From: Actinomycetota bacterium
Lineage (GTDB): Bacteria; Actinomycetota; Actinomycetes; S36-B12
Assembly: GCA_016870195.1 (NCBI GenBank)
Contig: VGCC01000003.1
Span: 1-64,000 of the forward strand
Direction of reading: 5' to 3'
DNA length: 64,000 nt
A model generated the notes under the pieces. That model made no database searches. It saw only the letters and a program-made list of their open reading frames with translations, and was not told the DNA's origin. Below are positions 7,444 to 16,044 of the stretch, one piece after another. Made by a program: the position numbers and the translations under genes. The stretch's first letter is position 1; each line of letters begins with the position of its first letter.

Positions 7444-8444
7444 CACAGACCTTCCGAAACAAGGCATGCCTTGAAAGAGCTCTCGAGTTCCGCTCTATCG
7501 AGGTTGCGGCCGATGAAGATCAGCCTGTTTGTGCGCAGTTCCTCCCCCCACGGCTTCCCTTCACTTGCATCGAGAAGCATGTGCACACCTTGGAACACGA
7601 AGCGACTGTCATTCCCTTCGATGGAAAGGATGCCCTTGGACCGGAAGATGTCCGTACCTTGACGTGCGAGCAGGGTGCGCAGCCACGCGTTGAGGAGATC
7701 GCCGTCAACGCTCCCTTCACACTCGATCCCCACGCTGGTGACGCTCAGATCGTGCTGATGATCTGTCTGCTCGAGAAATGTCGGGTCAGTCTCCATTATG
7801 CGATCAAGATCAAAAGCACCAACATCCAAGATCTCATGAAGGGGGACATCTGCAAATGTGGCAGGGAGTATCTGCGCCTCACTATTGATCGATCTGATTC
7901 GAGAAGTGACAGCTGCGATGTCATCAGCTGTTGCAAGATCAGTCTTGTTCAGAACGATCTTGTCGGCAAAAGCCACCTGTTCGACGGACTCGTTTTCTAC
8001 CCCTTCGGGCTTAATCTCATTCAGGTGCTCGAGGGCATGGTGAGTGTCAACAAGCGTGATGATGGCATCGAGTCTGCAGTGTGTCTGCATATCCTCATCG
8101 ACGAAGAAGGTCTGGGCCACTGGGGCGGGATCTGCCAGACCCGTGGTTTCGATGAGGATTCGATCGAACTTGTCACGGCGTTTCACCAGAGCCCCCAGAA
8201 TGCGGATGAGGTCTCCACGAACGGTGCAGCAGATGCAGCCGTTGTTCATCTCGAAGATCTCTTCCTCAGAATCGATGATCAAAGCATCGTCGATTCCGAC
8301 TTCACCGAACTCATTCTCGATGACCGCAATCCGCATTCCGTGGTTCTCCTGAAGAACACGATTGAGGAGAGTCGTCTTTCCTGAACCAAGGAACCCGGTC
8401 AGCACGGTGACCGGTATTCGCTGATCCTCAGTGGACTGAGACAT
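7443..8444 (-). CDS. CobW-family (COG0523) zinc-associated GTPase
   Basis: 333 residues from the ATG at 8444, eight bases after GGAGG; the earlier ATG at 8450 abuts that site. The P-loop is '[12 protein letters not shown]', the metal motif is 'GCICCTV' (CxCC), and further G motifs are '[10 protein letters not shown]' and 'NKTDLA'. The C-terminal CobW_C domain includes '[15 protein letters not shown]'. Members with CxCC are zinc metallochaperones or metallochaperone-like GTPases often controlled by Zur. The target protein cannot be read from the sequence. The start overlaps the ABC-like gene by 17 bases, and the gene belongs to the operon led by rpmF2. Confidence 0.93.
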   Translation of the reverse strand: MSQSTEDQRIPVTVLTGFLGSGKTTLLNRVLQENHGMRIAVIENEFGEVGIDDALIIDSEEEIFEMNNGCICCTVRGDLIRILGALVKRRDKFDRILIETTGLADPAPVAQTFFVDEDMQTHCRLDAIITLVDTHHALEHLNEIKPEGVENESVEQVAFADKIVLNKTDLATADDIAAVTSRIRSINSEAQILPATFADVPLHEILDVGAFDLDRIMETDPTFLEQTDHQHDLSVTSVGIECEGSVDGDLLNAWLRTLLARQGTDIFRSKGILSIEGNDSRFVFQGVHMLLDASEGKPWGEELRTNRLIFIGRNLDRAELESSFKACLVSEGL

Positions 8445-9318
8445 GTGCATTTCCTCCTGGTGAGCGTGCCATTGTTGTGCGACAGAGGTGGGGTGAGAGA
8501 TCACACAGGGGGGAGGTGAAGATCCACGAGATGTGCCGTGGATCATCAACGGAAATGACAGTGAGGGGAGGAGCCTTTGTGGGCTGCGCGGGAACTGTCT
8601 GGTAGACCTTCACGGGTTGATCAGATGAGAGTCCCAGAAACTCCCGGACAACAGCGGCGATGCGAACCGTGTGCGGGGGTAACGGTCCTGCTGCGGGTCT
8701 CGTGAGGTCTCCGTACTGGCAGGCGCGAGCTTCCCAGGAGGCAGTGAGTCCGGCTTGGTGAAGCACTCTCCCATCAGAGAGCAGTTCGTGTGTATCCACA
8801 GGAACGAGCGCCTGCTGAGAAATTACATAGGGGCGATCAGTCCACGACATCGCAAGCGGAATACTTCCAGTCGTGACGATGATGCATGCGCCGAGTGCCG
8901 CGAGCTCACCTAAGTGACTCTCAAGCGCCGTGATCCCGTCGCTGTCAAGTCCCGTGCAAGGCTCATCCAGGAGGATCAACCTACACGGCTCATTCAGTTT
9001 CGTGAAGAGCTGCTTCCGCTGAATTTCACCAAATGATGATAGCTCGGCGTTTGGACACTCATCGGATGCCCGAAAAGGATTTGCTGGCACTTTCGCGCCA
9101 AGGGGAACAGTAATTCCAGGGTCTCGATGGATGGTCCCCGAGTCGGGATTCAGAATCCCTGCTATGAGCCTCGCGAGAGTTGACTTTCCCGATCCGTTGC
9201 GACCGAGGATCGCGTGAAGGGCTCCATAGTTAAATGAGGCGTCAGCGTGTTGGAGCACCACACTGCCCTGCTGGTGCTGGAACGAGACGTCGTCAAGACG
9301 TACACATCCGTAGGGCAC
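8428..9318 (-). CDS. Degenerate ABC-type ATPase domain protein of the Zur operon
   Basis: 296 residues, GTG start with AAAGG upstream. Walker A '[16 protein letters not shown]' and Walker B '[12 protein letters not shown]' are intact. The region between them is about 25-30 residues shorter than usual, so most of the helical subdomain is missing. The signature LSGGQ is replaced by '[11 protein letters not shown]' and the switch histidine after Walker B is replaced ('IIVTTGSIP'). A C-terminal region of about 120 residues has no family I recognise. No permease gene lies nearby. The protein may bind ATP without acting as a transport ATPase. It lies between rpmF2 and the CobW gene, so zinc repression is likely. 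It could be a regulatory or chaperone ATPase, or a decaying transporter subunit. Confidence 0.7.
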   Translation of the reverse strand: MPYGCVRLDDVSFQHQQGSVVLQHADASFNYGALHAILGRNGSGKSTLARLIAGILNPDSGTIHRDPGITVPLGAKVPANPFRASDECPNAELSSFGEIQRKQLFTKLNEPCRLILLDEPCTGLDSDGITALESHLGELAALGACIIVTTGSIPLAMSWTDRPYVISQQALVPVDTHELLSDGRVLHQAGLTASWEARACQYGDLTRPAAGPLPPHTVRIAAVVREFLGLSSDQPVKVYQTVPAQPTKAPPLTVISVDDPRHISWIFTSPLCDLSPHLCRTTMARSPGGNAHVSVH

Positions 9319-9355
9319 TTAAGGACCTTTCATGACTGCGCCTTGAACGTCGGCC

Positions 9356-9544
9356 TCAGGATTCTTTGGGAGGGATCGACTCAATCTCGATATAGCCACC
9401 CTCTACAGCCTTTCTCAAGCGTGCGGGGACTTGGTACACACGACCTCGGTACGTAACGTCGATCAGCCCAACGGCTGAGGCCTTCCACTTGGCTCTCCTG
9501 CTAAGCGTGTTGCTTCGCGACATTTTTCGCTTGGGCACCGACAT
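9356..9544 (-). CDS. rpmF2: 50S ribosomal protein L32, zinc-independent paralogue
   Basis: 62 residues beginning 'MSVPKRKMSRSNTLSRRAKW', the L32 signature. The later part ('VDVTYRG...'-like strand, 'VYQVPARLRKAVEGGYIEI') lacks the two CxxC pairs of zinc-binding L32. It is the first gene of the five-gene minus-strand operon. Upstream on that strand TTGACA sits in the Zur box and TAAGCT follows after 17 bases, so the promoter is covered by the operator. Under zinc shortage it would replace the zinc form in the ribosome. Confidence 0.92.
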   Translation of the reverse strand: MSVPKRKMSRSNTLSRRAKWKASAVGLIDVTYRGRVYQVPARLRKAVEGGYIEIESIPPKES

Positions 9545-9563
9545 ACCGGTAGCTTAACCTTAA

Positions 9564-9578
9564 CGATAATCATTGTCA
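9564..9578. promoter_or_regulatory. Zur box upstream of rpmF2 operon
   Basis: CGATAATCATTGTCA, differing from the box at 4630 only in the first base. It covers the predicted -35 (TTGACA, minus strand) of the rpmF2-ABC-cobW-WD40-ferredoxin operon. Confidence 0.86.
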
Positions 9579-9625
9579 ATAGTAGCTGCTCGCGAGACTA
9601 CGCCCCCTGCCGCGTCATCGCACAA

Positions 9626-10051
9626 TCATGCATTTGTGTCTTTGTCTGAAGACCGAACGGAAGCGATGGCAACCACGATCAGGAAGATCGCCACGGCGAT
9701 GAGGCTCTCCTCTCCCGCGGGTGCCCAGTAGACGTCGGCCAGATTCAGGATGAGGGCGAGCTCATCGAGGATGAGCGCCCAGCCGATGCCGTACAGGATC
9801 GGGCGAAGCTTCGAAGTGGAGCTCATCGACGACCACCCGGCACCGATCACCCAGGCGAGGGTCATCACGAACAGGATCGTCAACCCGAAGATCGCATGAT
9901 GGATGTGCACCCCGCCGACCATCAGTCCGCCATCGGTGCCCGCCCCCTACACGTGCAGCGCCGTGGTGATGATCCGCGTAACGACAAAGGTGATGAGGAA
10001 GGACACCAGCACCCAGCGCGCCCGCCAGCGCGGCGACGCGGGAGTGGACAC
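9626..10051 (-). pseudogene. Integral membrane protein interrupted by an in-frame TAG
   Basis: The ORF track shows only 9626..9922 ('VGGVHIHHAIFGLTILFVMTLAW' onward, three or four hydrophobic segments). Reading upstream in the same frame, there is a TAG at 9947-9949 and before it a convincing continuation: '(M)STPASPRWRARWVLVSFLI' and 'TRIITTALHV', from a GTG at 10051. Together they give a protein of about 141 residues with a HxHH motif between the first two membrane segments. One nonsense codon therefore separates the first membrane segment from the rest. A late start at the ATG at 9922 could still give a shorter product. Function unknown. Confidence 0.6.
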
Positions 10052-10817
10052 GGCCGGAATCTATCCGACTGCGCGCCCATGGCGGGCACTGATCGCGAGT
10101 GCCGATCAGTCGTAGGGATTGACCGGCTGCTCGATCTGCACGATCTCCTCGGCATCGAGCAGCGGCATCACCGTATCGGAGTTGGTGGCGCCACCGGGCA
10201 CCCATGTGCCATTGCTGCACTACCGCGGCGCGCAGAGCTGGAGTCGCCGACGCTTCACGCTTCGCAGTGATGCCAGGCGGCTTGCGCGCCGATCGACCGG
10301 AGTCGTTCACCCCGACGGCCTCGCTGGCCCGCGTGACCGTGGCCGACTGGTCCCAGTACGAGACGGAGCAAAAAGCACTTCGGCAGAAGTCCGCTAACCG
10401 CCAGAAAGCCACTAGTGAGGTAGTCAACTGCATGGCGGTCTAGCGTCTCGAATATTCGCGATGGATCGAACGTCATTCCTCGCTGGCCTTGCCCACGAGT
10501 TCCGAGGCGAATGCGCATAACGCGAACGCCTGCTGGATTCGTTCGCCCGCTTCTTCAGCGAATTGAATGTTCGGAGGCGTGGGGGTCACCCACCCAGGAT
10601 AGGCCATTTCGAGCTGGCTGAACCACGAACGCTGACTCGCCCATGCGAGTCGCGTGGAGTCGGAAGAGAGTGGGCGGCCGGGTCGAAACGTGTGGTGCAT
10701 CTCTTCCCCCGAGGTGCCAAAGCGAGCGGATCGCTACGCTACATTCCGGCGTTAACCGTCGCACGTGAGCGGTTGGCATGTGAAATGCCTAGAGACCGAC
10801 GATTCGATGGGTGGACG
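10052..10817. other. Decayed stretch with gene remnants, no intact gene
   Basis: No convincing full gene. On the minus strand 10106-10216 encodes a protein-like C-terminus ('SNGTWVPGGATNSDTVMPLL', 'DAEEIVQIEQPVNPYD', then a stop), preceded in frame by a TAG. A second fragment, ending at 10473 with 'QFAEEAGERIQQAFALCAFA', overlaps by ATGA the start of the nucleotidyltransferase-like remnant at 10476. These look like the worn remains of two or three small genes. The region also carries the upstream sequence of the hydrolase gene at 10818. Confidence 0.5.
10255..10476 (-). pseudogene. Nucleotidyltransferase-like N-terminal remnant
   Basis: From the ATG at 10476 the minus strand reads 'MTFDPSRIFETLDRHAVDYL', a typical opening of small nucleotidyltransferase (AbiEii/DUF1814-like) proteins. 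The expected glycine-rich 'GG(L/I)A..HG' motif is lost ('TSGFLAVSGL') and the rest turns into arginine-rich out-of-frame sequence. The ATG overlaps the stop of another remnant, as in the intact two-gene arrangement. Judged a decayed toxin-type or accessory gene; low certainty. Confidence 0.35.
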
Positions 10818-12356
10818 ATGACGGGAATCAGGGGACGAGTGCGGAGTCTCTCCACGTTCGGGTGTGCCGCCATGCTCATCGCGAGTGGAGCGCTCGTGGC
10901 CTCTGGAGCTCATGCGGCGACCACGGCAGATCCGGCTTTCACTCCTCGACTAACGTTCCATACGTGCCCACCGAAGTCGAAGCCGACCGGTGTGCGCTGT
11001 GCCCGATTGACCGTGCCGCTGGATTGGCGTAGCCCCCAGGATGGGCGCACCACGACGATCAACGTGAGGATCATGCGCTCGCCGAAGAGCACGGGAGGTC
11101 TGACGTTCAATCCGGGAGGCCCCGGCGGCTCGGGCATCGACGCCTTCCCCTCTTTCTACTCATTGCTCCCGGACGAGGTCGTGTCCGAGATGGATTTCGT
11201 CGGATGGGATCCGCGAGGGGTAGCGGGGAGTGGGCCCACGATCAAGGGGTGCGAGGTAGCCGAGTCCCTCCCACCTGCAACCGGTCCGGTGGACTGGAAG
11301 GCGTTCTGGCAGGAGACCGCGGATGCGGCACGGGTGAACAACGCTGCATGTCTGGCAGCCAACCCCGATGCCGCGCCGTACGTCGGAACGTGGCAGGTGA
11401 TCCGTGATCTCGATGCGCTCCGAGTGGCATTGGGCTATTCAGCCTGGAACTACTGGGGCATGAGCTATGGCACGCGGATCGGCCACGCGTACGCGAGCAC
11501 CTTCCCTGGACGAGTGCGAACGTTGGTCATGGATGGCAGCGTCATGGCGAACGAGAGCGTCTACCGATTCGGCACCTCGTTTCCGGCGAACTACTGGATG
11601 ACCTTGCAGATGTTCCCCGCACTTGCTGCCCCATCTTCTGCTCGCAAGATGAAGGTAATCAACGAATATCTCGATAGCTCCGTCGTAACCTTGCCGGATG
11701 GGACGCAGTTCACCCGCTGGGACTTTGCTGAACAACTTCGATTCCTGCTCACATCACAGAGCCAATACCCCGGAGCTCGAGCCCTCATCAACAATCTCTA
11801 TGTCGGTATCACAGCGTCAACGGCGGAGGATCGTGCGGCCAGCTTGGAGGTGGTAGCAGCTATCGCGACATCGCTGCGCGAGGTCCTCGATGAGTCCAAG
11901 AAGTCCGCGCCCGTCCAAGTGCTCGTTAATTGCTCGGATTTCGGTGATCGTCCCACCGTGGAGCAGCTCGCCATTGCGTCGGATCCCGTGAGTCGGAATT
12001 TTGGATCGACCCTTCCCGCGTTCATGGGCAACTCCTCGTCGTGTTTCGGGCTGTCCCCGGAAGATCTCTCGCCGGTGCTCACTAATAGGGCTCGCATGAT
12101 CAGCCTGGAGACCCCTCCCGTATTCGTGCTTTCCTCAGGAGACGCAGCGACCCCGTGGGTGTGGGGCCGGAGTCTTGCCAACACATTCTCAGGGTCCCGC
12201 ACCATCACCTATGACGGAACCCAGCATGTGGCGTATCTCTTCGTCCCATCAACTTGCGTCAATGAGCCGGTGACCCGCTATCTGCTGACACGTGAACTGC
12301 CACCTAGGGACCTCACCTGCGCCTACGCACCAGGTGGTCCATCACCCTTGCGCTAG
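10818..12356 (+). CDS. Secreted alpha/beta hydrolase, tripeptidyl-aminopeptidase (TAP) type
   Basis: 512 residues from the ATG at 10818. The ORF track opens 85 codons earlier, but those codons are arginine-rich noise, whereas this start gives a signal peptide ('RVRSLSTFGCAAMLIASGAL' ending near AHA-A). The oxyanion loop 'FNPGGPGGSG' and the nucleophile elbow 'WGMSYGTRIG' (GxSxG) are present. The TAP-like C-terminal region contains 'NCSDFGDRPT', the acid in 'VLSSGDAATPW' and the histidine in 'GTQHVAYLF'. Family members are exported serine peptidases that remove tri- or dipeptides, or esterases. It is a lone gene with no operon partner, and the substrate is not known. Confidence 0.85.
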   Translation: MTGIRGRVRSLSTFGCAAMLIASGALVASGAHAATTADPAFTPRLTFHTCPPKSKPTGVRCARLTVPLDWRSPQDGRTTTINVRIMRSPKSTGGLTFNPGGPGGSGIDAFPSFYSLLPDEVVSEMDFVGWDPRGVAGSGPTIKGCEVAESLPPATGPVDWKAFWQETADAARVNNAACLAANPDAAPYVGTWQVIRDLDALRVALGYSAWNYWGMSYGTRIGHAYASTFPGRVRTLVMDGSVMANESVYRFGTSFPANYWMTLQMFPALAAPSSARKMKVINEYLDSSVVTLPDGTQFTRWDFAEQLRFLLTSQSQYPGARALINNLYVGITASTAEDRAASLEVVAAIATSLREVLDESKKSAPVQVLVNCSDFGDRPTVEQLAIASDPVSRNFGSTLPAFMGNSSSCFGLSPEDLSPVLTNRARMISLETPPVFVLSSGDAATPWVWGRSLANTFSGSRTITYDGTQHVAYLFVPSTCVNEPVTRYLLTRELPPRDLTCAYAPGGPSPLR

Positions 12357-12435
12357 GGCACCTCCGCGAACGGGACCTACGCGTCGTCGACGACCATCCC
12401 GGGAGTCTGAGTGTGGTGGAGATTCGCAGCGATCG

Positions 12436-13161
12436 TCACGGTGTGGCGAGACGAACCTGTGGCACTGTGTCGATCGTGATCTGGACGTCAGGACCGGCAG
12501 CACAGGACAGGATGTGACCACCGGCGTTGTGTGAGGCCGTCAGGCCGTGCAAATGCAGCCCGGGCTGTCCGACACCGAGAGCAGTCGTTCCCTGGCGAAA
12601 ACCCACCAGGACTGCGCGCACGGATCCACGCGGGAACACTGTCTGGGAGGCGACGACCTCCGCTAGGGGCTTGAAGGGCGGTGGAACGGGACTCACGCTG
12701 CGCGCCTCCAGGTCCGAGAACGTTCCCCGCACCCGCACTGCGACGATTCCGTCCGTGGACCCGGCGAGGGTGTCGATGATGGGGGTGAGTTGATCGCACC
12801 GCGTTCCCGGCGGAACGGGACCACTGCGCTCGGGCTGGAACCGGACGGCCTGAAGGAAAGGTGTCCGCAGGTCGGGATCAACTGGCCGGGGCACGCCGTC
12901 GGTCTTCACCTGGTAGGCGCGTCCGCCCACCATGACGAACTCACCGTCAAGGTTGTCGAAGGTACCGAGCCCGAGGGTTTCGTCGGTGAGGACCGAACCA
13001 ATGGCGGCCAGACCGCGGAAGTCCGGTTGCGTCAGATACGCGAAGGTGCCAACCTGCACCAGATCGTCGTCGGTGCGAGGTGCCGCGGCAGCAGGAAGAA
13101 CCATCGCGATGGCGGACGCGACCACCACCGTGAGTGTTGCCAGACGAAAACGTGGAGACAT
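12436..13161 (-). CDS. Alpha-acetolactate decarboxylase family protein with signal peptide
   Basis: 241 residues from the ATG at 13161, which has GAGGTGAGG seven bases upstream; the ORF track start is 79 codons too early. An N-terminal export signal ('LATLTVVVASAIAMVLPAAAA') is followed by the BudA pattern: 'GLGTFDNLDGEFVMVGGRAYQV', 'VRVRGTFSDLEARSV', 'VLVGFRQGTTALGVGQPGLHLH' and a final 'GGHILSC'. The zinc-binding histidines of the family correspond to 'HLHG' and 'GGHIL'. The usual product is acetoin from acetolactate; an exported form is unusual in bacteria outside the Bacillus type. It stands alone, divergent from the YczE-type fragment. Confidence 0.85.
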   Translation of the reverse strand: MSPRFRLATLTVVVASAIAMVLPAAAAPRTDDDLVQVGTFAYLTQPDFRGLAAIGSVLTDETLGLGTFDNLDGEFVMVGGRAYQVKTDGVPRPVDPDLRTPFLQAVRFQPERSGPVPPGTRCDQLTPIIDTLAGSTDGIVAVRVRGTFSDLEARSVSPVPPPFKPLAEVVASQTVFPRGSVRAVLVGFRQGTTALGVGQPGLHLHGLTASHNAGGHILSCAAGPDVQITIDTVPQVRLATP

Positions 13162-13289
13162 GGAATCCTCACCTCGGAGTTCGGAAGCGTGGGGCACTCG
13201 GGAATTCCCCCCTCGCTCTCTGGTCACGCGTCTGCGCAGGATTTCCCACGTAGGGTTCGGCCTATCTGATGGTCGTGAGAAGGGACCGC

Positions 13290-13575
13290 GTGACTCACCC
13301 CCGGGGCACCCCGCTGAAGAATCCGCGGTCCTGGGCATCCCTCCTGCTCGGTGCAGTTGCCCTCGGAACCGGTTTGGCCTGGATGTTGGCCGCCGCATGG
13401 GGGGTCGCCCCGCTCGACGCGTTCATCGCAGGAGTGGCCGAACGCACCGGACTGACCGTGGGAACGGTGATCATCCTCATGTCGAGTGTTTTCCTGGCCG
13501 GGATCTTCCTGCTCAGATCACGTCCGGGCTGGGGGACGCTCATCGCATTCGTCGGCGTCGGGGTCATCATCGACA
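13290..13575 (+). pseudogene. YczE/YitT-type integral membrane protein, N-terminal half (split by island)
   Basis: From a GTG at 13290 preceded by AGAAGGG, the protein reads 'SWASLLLGAVALGTGLAW', 'WGVAPLDAFIAGVAERTGLTVG', 'RPGWGTLIAFVGVGVIID' and then breaks into unrelated sequence. The family has two similar membrane halves in about 200-215 residues; only the first is here. The second half is found at 54590-54901 in the same orientation. The ORF continues to 13784 but only as read-through overlapping the next gene. This marks the left end of the catabolic island. Confidence 0.75.
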
Positions 13576-13617
13576 AGCAGACTTGCAGGGGTGCCAAATG
13601 GCAACTGAATCCCTATC

Positions 13618-13635
13618 GCTCACACTTGTGTGAGC
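13618..13635. promoter_or_regulatory. Perfect palindrome upstream of aldehyde dehydrogenase gene
   Basis: GCTCACACTTGTGTGAGC, an 8-bp inverted repeat with a two-base centre, 58 bases before the start codon. Its size suits a dimeric repressor of the GntR or IclR kind, or a short hairpin. No regulator gene is adjacent. It differs from the LacI-type operators elsewhere in the island. Confidence 0.45.
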
Positions 13636-13692
13636 ATCTATCCCTGATAGTCAGATCGTCACCGCACATTACGCCGATGGAAGGAAATGACG

Positions 13693-15087
13693 ATGGTTTC
13701 CCCTTATGGAACTCAGTCCTCGGTTCAGCTGGTCGTGGAACGGGCACGAGGGGCGCAGGATCGCTGGTGGGGTGCCGCGCCTAGCGAGCGAGCGACGGCC
13801 ATTGAGGCGATCGCTGATGAGGTGGATCGTCACGTCGAGGAGCTTGCGCAGACAGCCAACGAGGAAACCCACCTGGGTATGCCCAGACTCACGGGCGAGG
13901 TGGCCCGCACGACCTTCCAACTTCGAATGTTCGCAGGGGCGCTGCGAGCGGGGTCAATTCTGAATGCTCAGTCCGAGGCGTCGGTTCCCGGACCGCCTCC
14001 GCAGGGGCATCCCGCTATCACGCGACGTTATGTGCCGATTGGAGTGGTGGCCATCTTCGGAGCGAGCAACTTCCCCTTCGCTTTTGGAGTGGTCGGCGGG
14101 GACACGGCCTCAGCCTTAGCGGCCGGCTGCGCGGTGGTTGTCAAGGAGCACCCCGGGCACCCACGCTTGAGTCAGAGACTTCTGACGCTCGCGCGCTCGG
14201 CCCTCGCCTCCATCGAAGCTCCAGAAGACCTCGTCGGTTCAGTCGCGGGAATCCAGGAAGGAATCGAACTCGTCGGTGCCCCGGGTGTTCGTGCCGTCGG
14301 GTTCACTGGGTCACTAGCCGCCGGCCGCGCTTTGCACGACGTCGCCGCGAGGCGGCCTGATCCGATCCCCTTCTTTGGCGAGCTCAGCAGTCTCAACCCC
14401 GTCGTCATTACTCCTGAAGCTGCGCGCACCAGATCCGAGGAGATCGCTGCGGGGTTCGTGGAGTCAATGACTTTGGGAGCCGGTCAGTTCTGTACCAAAC
14501 CCGCAGTCCTCATTGCACCCACGAGCGCCGGGTTGGCGGAGAAGGCCATTGCGTTGCTCGAAGGTCTTCCGGGCATGACGCTTCTAACTCCGGACATCGC
14601 GGCCCGGTACTATCAAGGGATAGCGACGTTTGTCGGCCGACCGGAGTTGAAGGTCTCGTCATCCAGTACCACCTCGGACGGTCAGGTGACCGCGACCATA
14701 ATCGAATCTACTCTCGAAGAGTTCTTGAACCCGGATAGTCCCGTCCGTCACGAGTGCTTCGGACCCAGTGCGGTCATCGTGACATACGAGGATCCTCGCC
14801 AGGCTCTGGAAGTCTTGAACATTGACGAGGGAGTCCTCGTCGGGTGCGTGCATGGTGTCGATGGCGAGGAGATCGCAGCGGACTTCTTGCACGCGTTAGA
14901 GCGTCGTGCTGGTCGAGTGGTTTGGAACGGCTGGCCCACGGGCGTGGCAGTCGCTGGCGCTCAGATGCACGGTGGCCCCTGGCCAGCGTCCACGCAAAGC
15001 GTCCACACTTCAGTTGGTTTGAATGCCGTCTACCGCTTTGCCCGCCCGGTGGCCTTGCAGGACTGGCCATCGTGGGTCGAAGTGTAA
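13693..15087 (+). CDS. Aldehyde dehydrogenase, alpha-ketoglutarate-semialdehyde type
   Basis: 464 residues; the ATG at 13693 is preferred over 13687, which touches the AAGGAA ribosome site. Characteristic stretches are 'IFGASNFPFAFGVVGGDTAS', 'GCAVVVKEHPGHPRLS', 'GFTGSLAAGRALHDVAARRP', the general-base region 'FFGELSSLNPVVI' and the catalytic cysteine in 'GAGQFCTKP'. These are hallmarks of the 2,5-dioxopentanoate (ketoglutarate semialdehyde) dehydrogenase branch used in oxidative pentose, hexarate and hydroxyproline pathways. It would oxidise the semialdehyde made from sugar-acid dehydratases in the island to 2-oxoglutarate with NAD(P). It is the first gene of the island, with a palindrome in its leader. 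Confidence 0.85.
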   Translation: MVSPYGTQSSVQLVVERARGAQDRWWGAAPSERATAIEAIADEVDRHVEELAQTANEETHLGMPRLTGEVARTTFQLRMFAGALRAGSILNAQSEASVPGPPPQGHPAITRRYVPIGVVAIFGASNFPFAFGVVGGDTASALAAGCAVVVKEHPGHPRLSQRLLTLARSALASIEAPEDLVGSVAGIQEGIELVGAPGVRAVGFTGSLAAGRALHDVAARRPDPIPFFGELSSLNPVVITPEAARTRSEEIAAGFVESMTLGAGQFCTKPAVLIAPTSAGLAEKAIALLEGLPGMTLLTPDIAARYYQGIATFVGRPELKVSSSSTTSDGQVTATIIESTLEEFLNPDSPVRHECFGPSAVIVTYEDPRQALEVLNIDEGVLVGCVHGVDGEEIAADFLHALERRAGRVVWNGWPTGVAVAGAQMHGGPWPASTQSVHTSVGLNAVYRFARPVALQDWPSWVEV

Positions 15088-15113
15088 AGACGGCCTCAGC
15101 CATATCCAATCTG

Positions 15114-15341
15114 GTGGACGCGGAAGGCCGACGAGTTTGGACGCGAGAAGCACCTCAACGGCACGCGATCATCAACGGAGACTTGTCGGGCGCATTGTTG
15201 GTCCCCGTTATATCGACGCTTGAGCAGGATTACAGAGTTGTGACGTTAGATCTCAAGGTACCGGCGTATTCATCGCTGCAGTCTTTGAGCGTCCATGTCG
15301 GCGACCCGGTGACGATCGACAAAGGAAGGGATCGTCTCTGA
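15114..15341 (+). CDS. Short unrecognised reading frame after the aldehyde dehydrogenase
   Basis: From a GTG at 15114, 75 residues including 'PQRHAIINGDLSGALLVPVI' and 'VGDPVTIDKGRDRL'. The composition is protein-like, unlike the upstream frame inside the dehydrogenase gene, so this may be the C-terminal remnant of a lost enzyme gene rather than a whole gene. I do not recognise the family. No clear ribosome site is seen. Confidence 0.3.
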   Translation: MDAEGRRVWTREAPQRHAIINGDLSGALLVPVISTLEQDYRVVTLDLKVPAYSSLQSLSVHVGDPVTIDKGRDRL

Positions 15342-15534
15342 AGTGTGGGCAATGGTCACCGAACACCAAACCTCGATCCCGACTGGCTTGATTCGCGCGC
15401 GTCCCCCCTGCTGTCGCGTGGAACACGTGGAGAGCACCCGCAGGTTGTGGGCGCCTCGGGACTCTTCATGAACGGGGCATCACCTAACTGAGAACGGGCT
15501 TCTCCGGATAAAAGTTGAGCGGCACGGGTTCATC

Positions 15535-16044
15535 TCAACTCGGAGGACATGAGGGTGCTGTGTCAGACCACTGCCTTGCGTGCAGAGGACAAAGTCTGGG
15601 CGATCTGCGGCGACGTCCGAGATGAAAGCATGCACGGCCGGCATGCTGTTGACCTAAATCGCTCGACACCTCGAACCTGCAGGCGCCCAGTCTGCGCTGA
15701 TACGATCGCCAACCAGTGGGGGACACCCTTCTTGCGGTTCCGTCAGCCAGAATCACCGCCAGGTTCTCGGCCACTACGCAGCAGTCGAATCGCATCCCTA
15801 CAACAGCATTCGCACCGAGTTGTCTGGTGTGCTCCGTCATCCGTTCGATCGCTTGTTCACGTGCCCGATCAATCAAAGCGGTGTAGTGCCGCACCTCGGC
15901 AACGTGCAGAGCCTCGGCCCCGCCTGTGAACCCCTTGGCGACGCGGACACTGCGCGCCGGGATGCCTCAACAAAGTCCGAAATACTGATTGACCTCATGG
16001 CCAGGTATGTCGAAGGCCGCGACCGCCAACACATCACCTCGCAT
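15535..16044 (-). pseudogene. YbjQ/UPF0145 family protein with an in-frame TGA
   Basis: From the ATG at 16044 the frame reads 'MRGDVLAVAAFDIPGHEVNQ', 'YFGLC', TGA at 15967-15969, then 'GIPARSVRVAKGFTGGAEAL' and 'YTALIDRAREQAIERM', 'LGANAVVGMRFDCC', 'LADGTA'. This follows the YbjQ/UPF0145 (putative heavy-metal-binding) family from end to end, where an arginine codon (CGA) commonly stands at the stop position. After 'DGTA' the sequence becomes arginine-rich and no longer family-like, so the 3' end is also changed. The ORF track lists only the part after 15894. Judged inactive. Confidence 0.65.

Noticed and set aside
8428-9318. Treating the ABC-like protein as the missing ATPase of the IS-broken importer
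   Set aside because: It lacks the signature and switch histidine, lies in a different operon, and an intact ZnuC is already encoded at 1773-2564.
13575-13700. tRNA or integrase attachment site at the left end of the island
   Set aside because: No tRNA-like fold and no recombinase gene were found at either junction; the only mobile trace is the IS3 fragment on the right.
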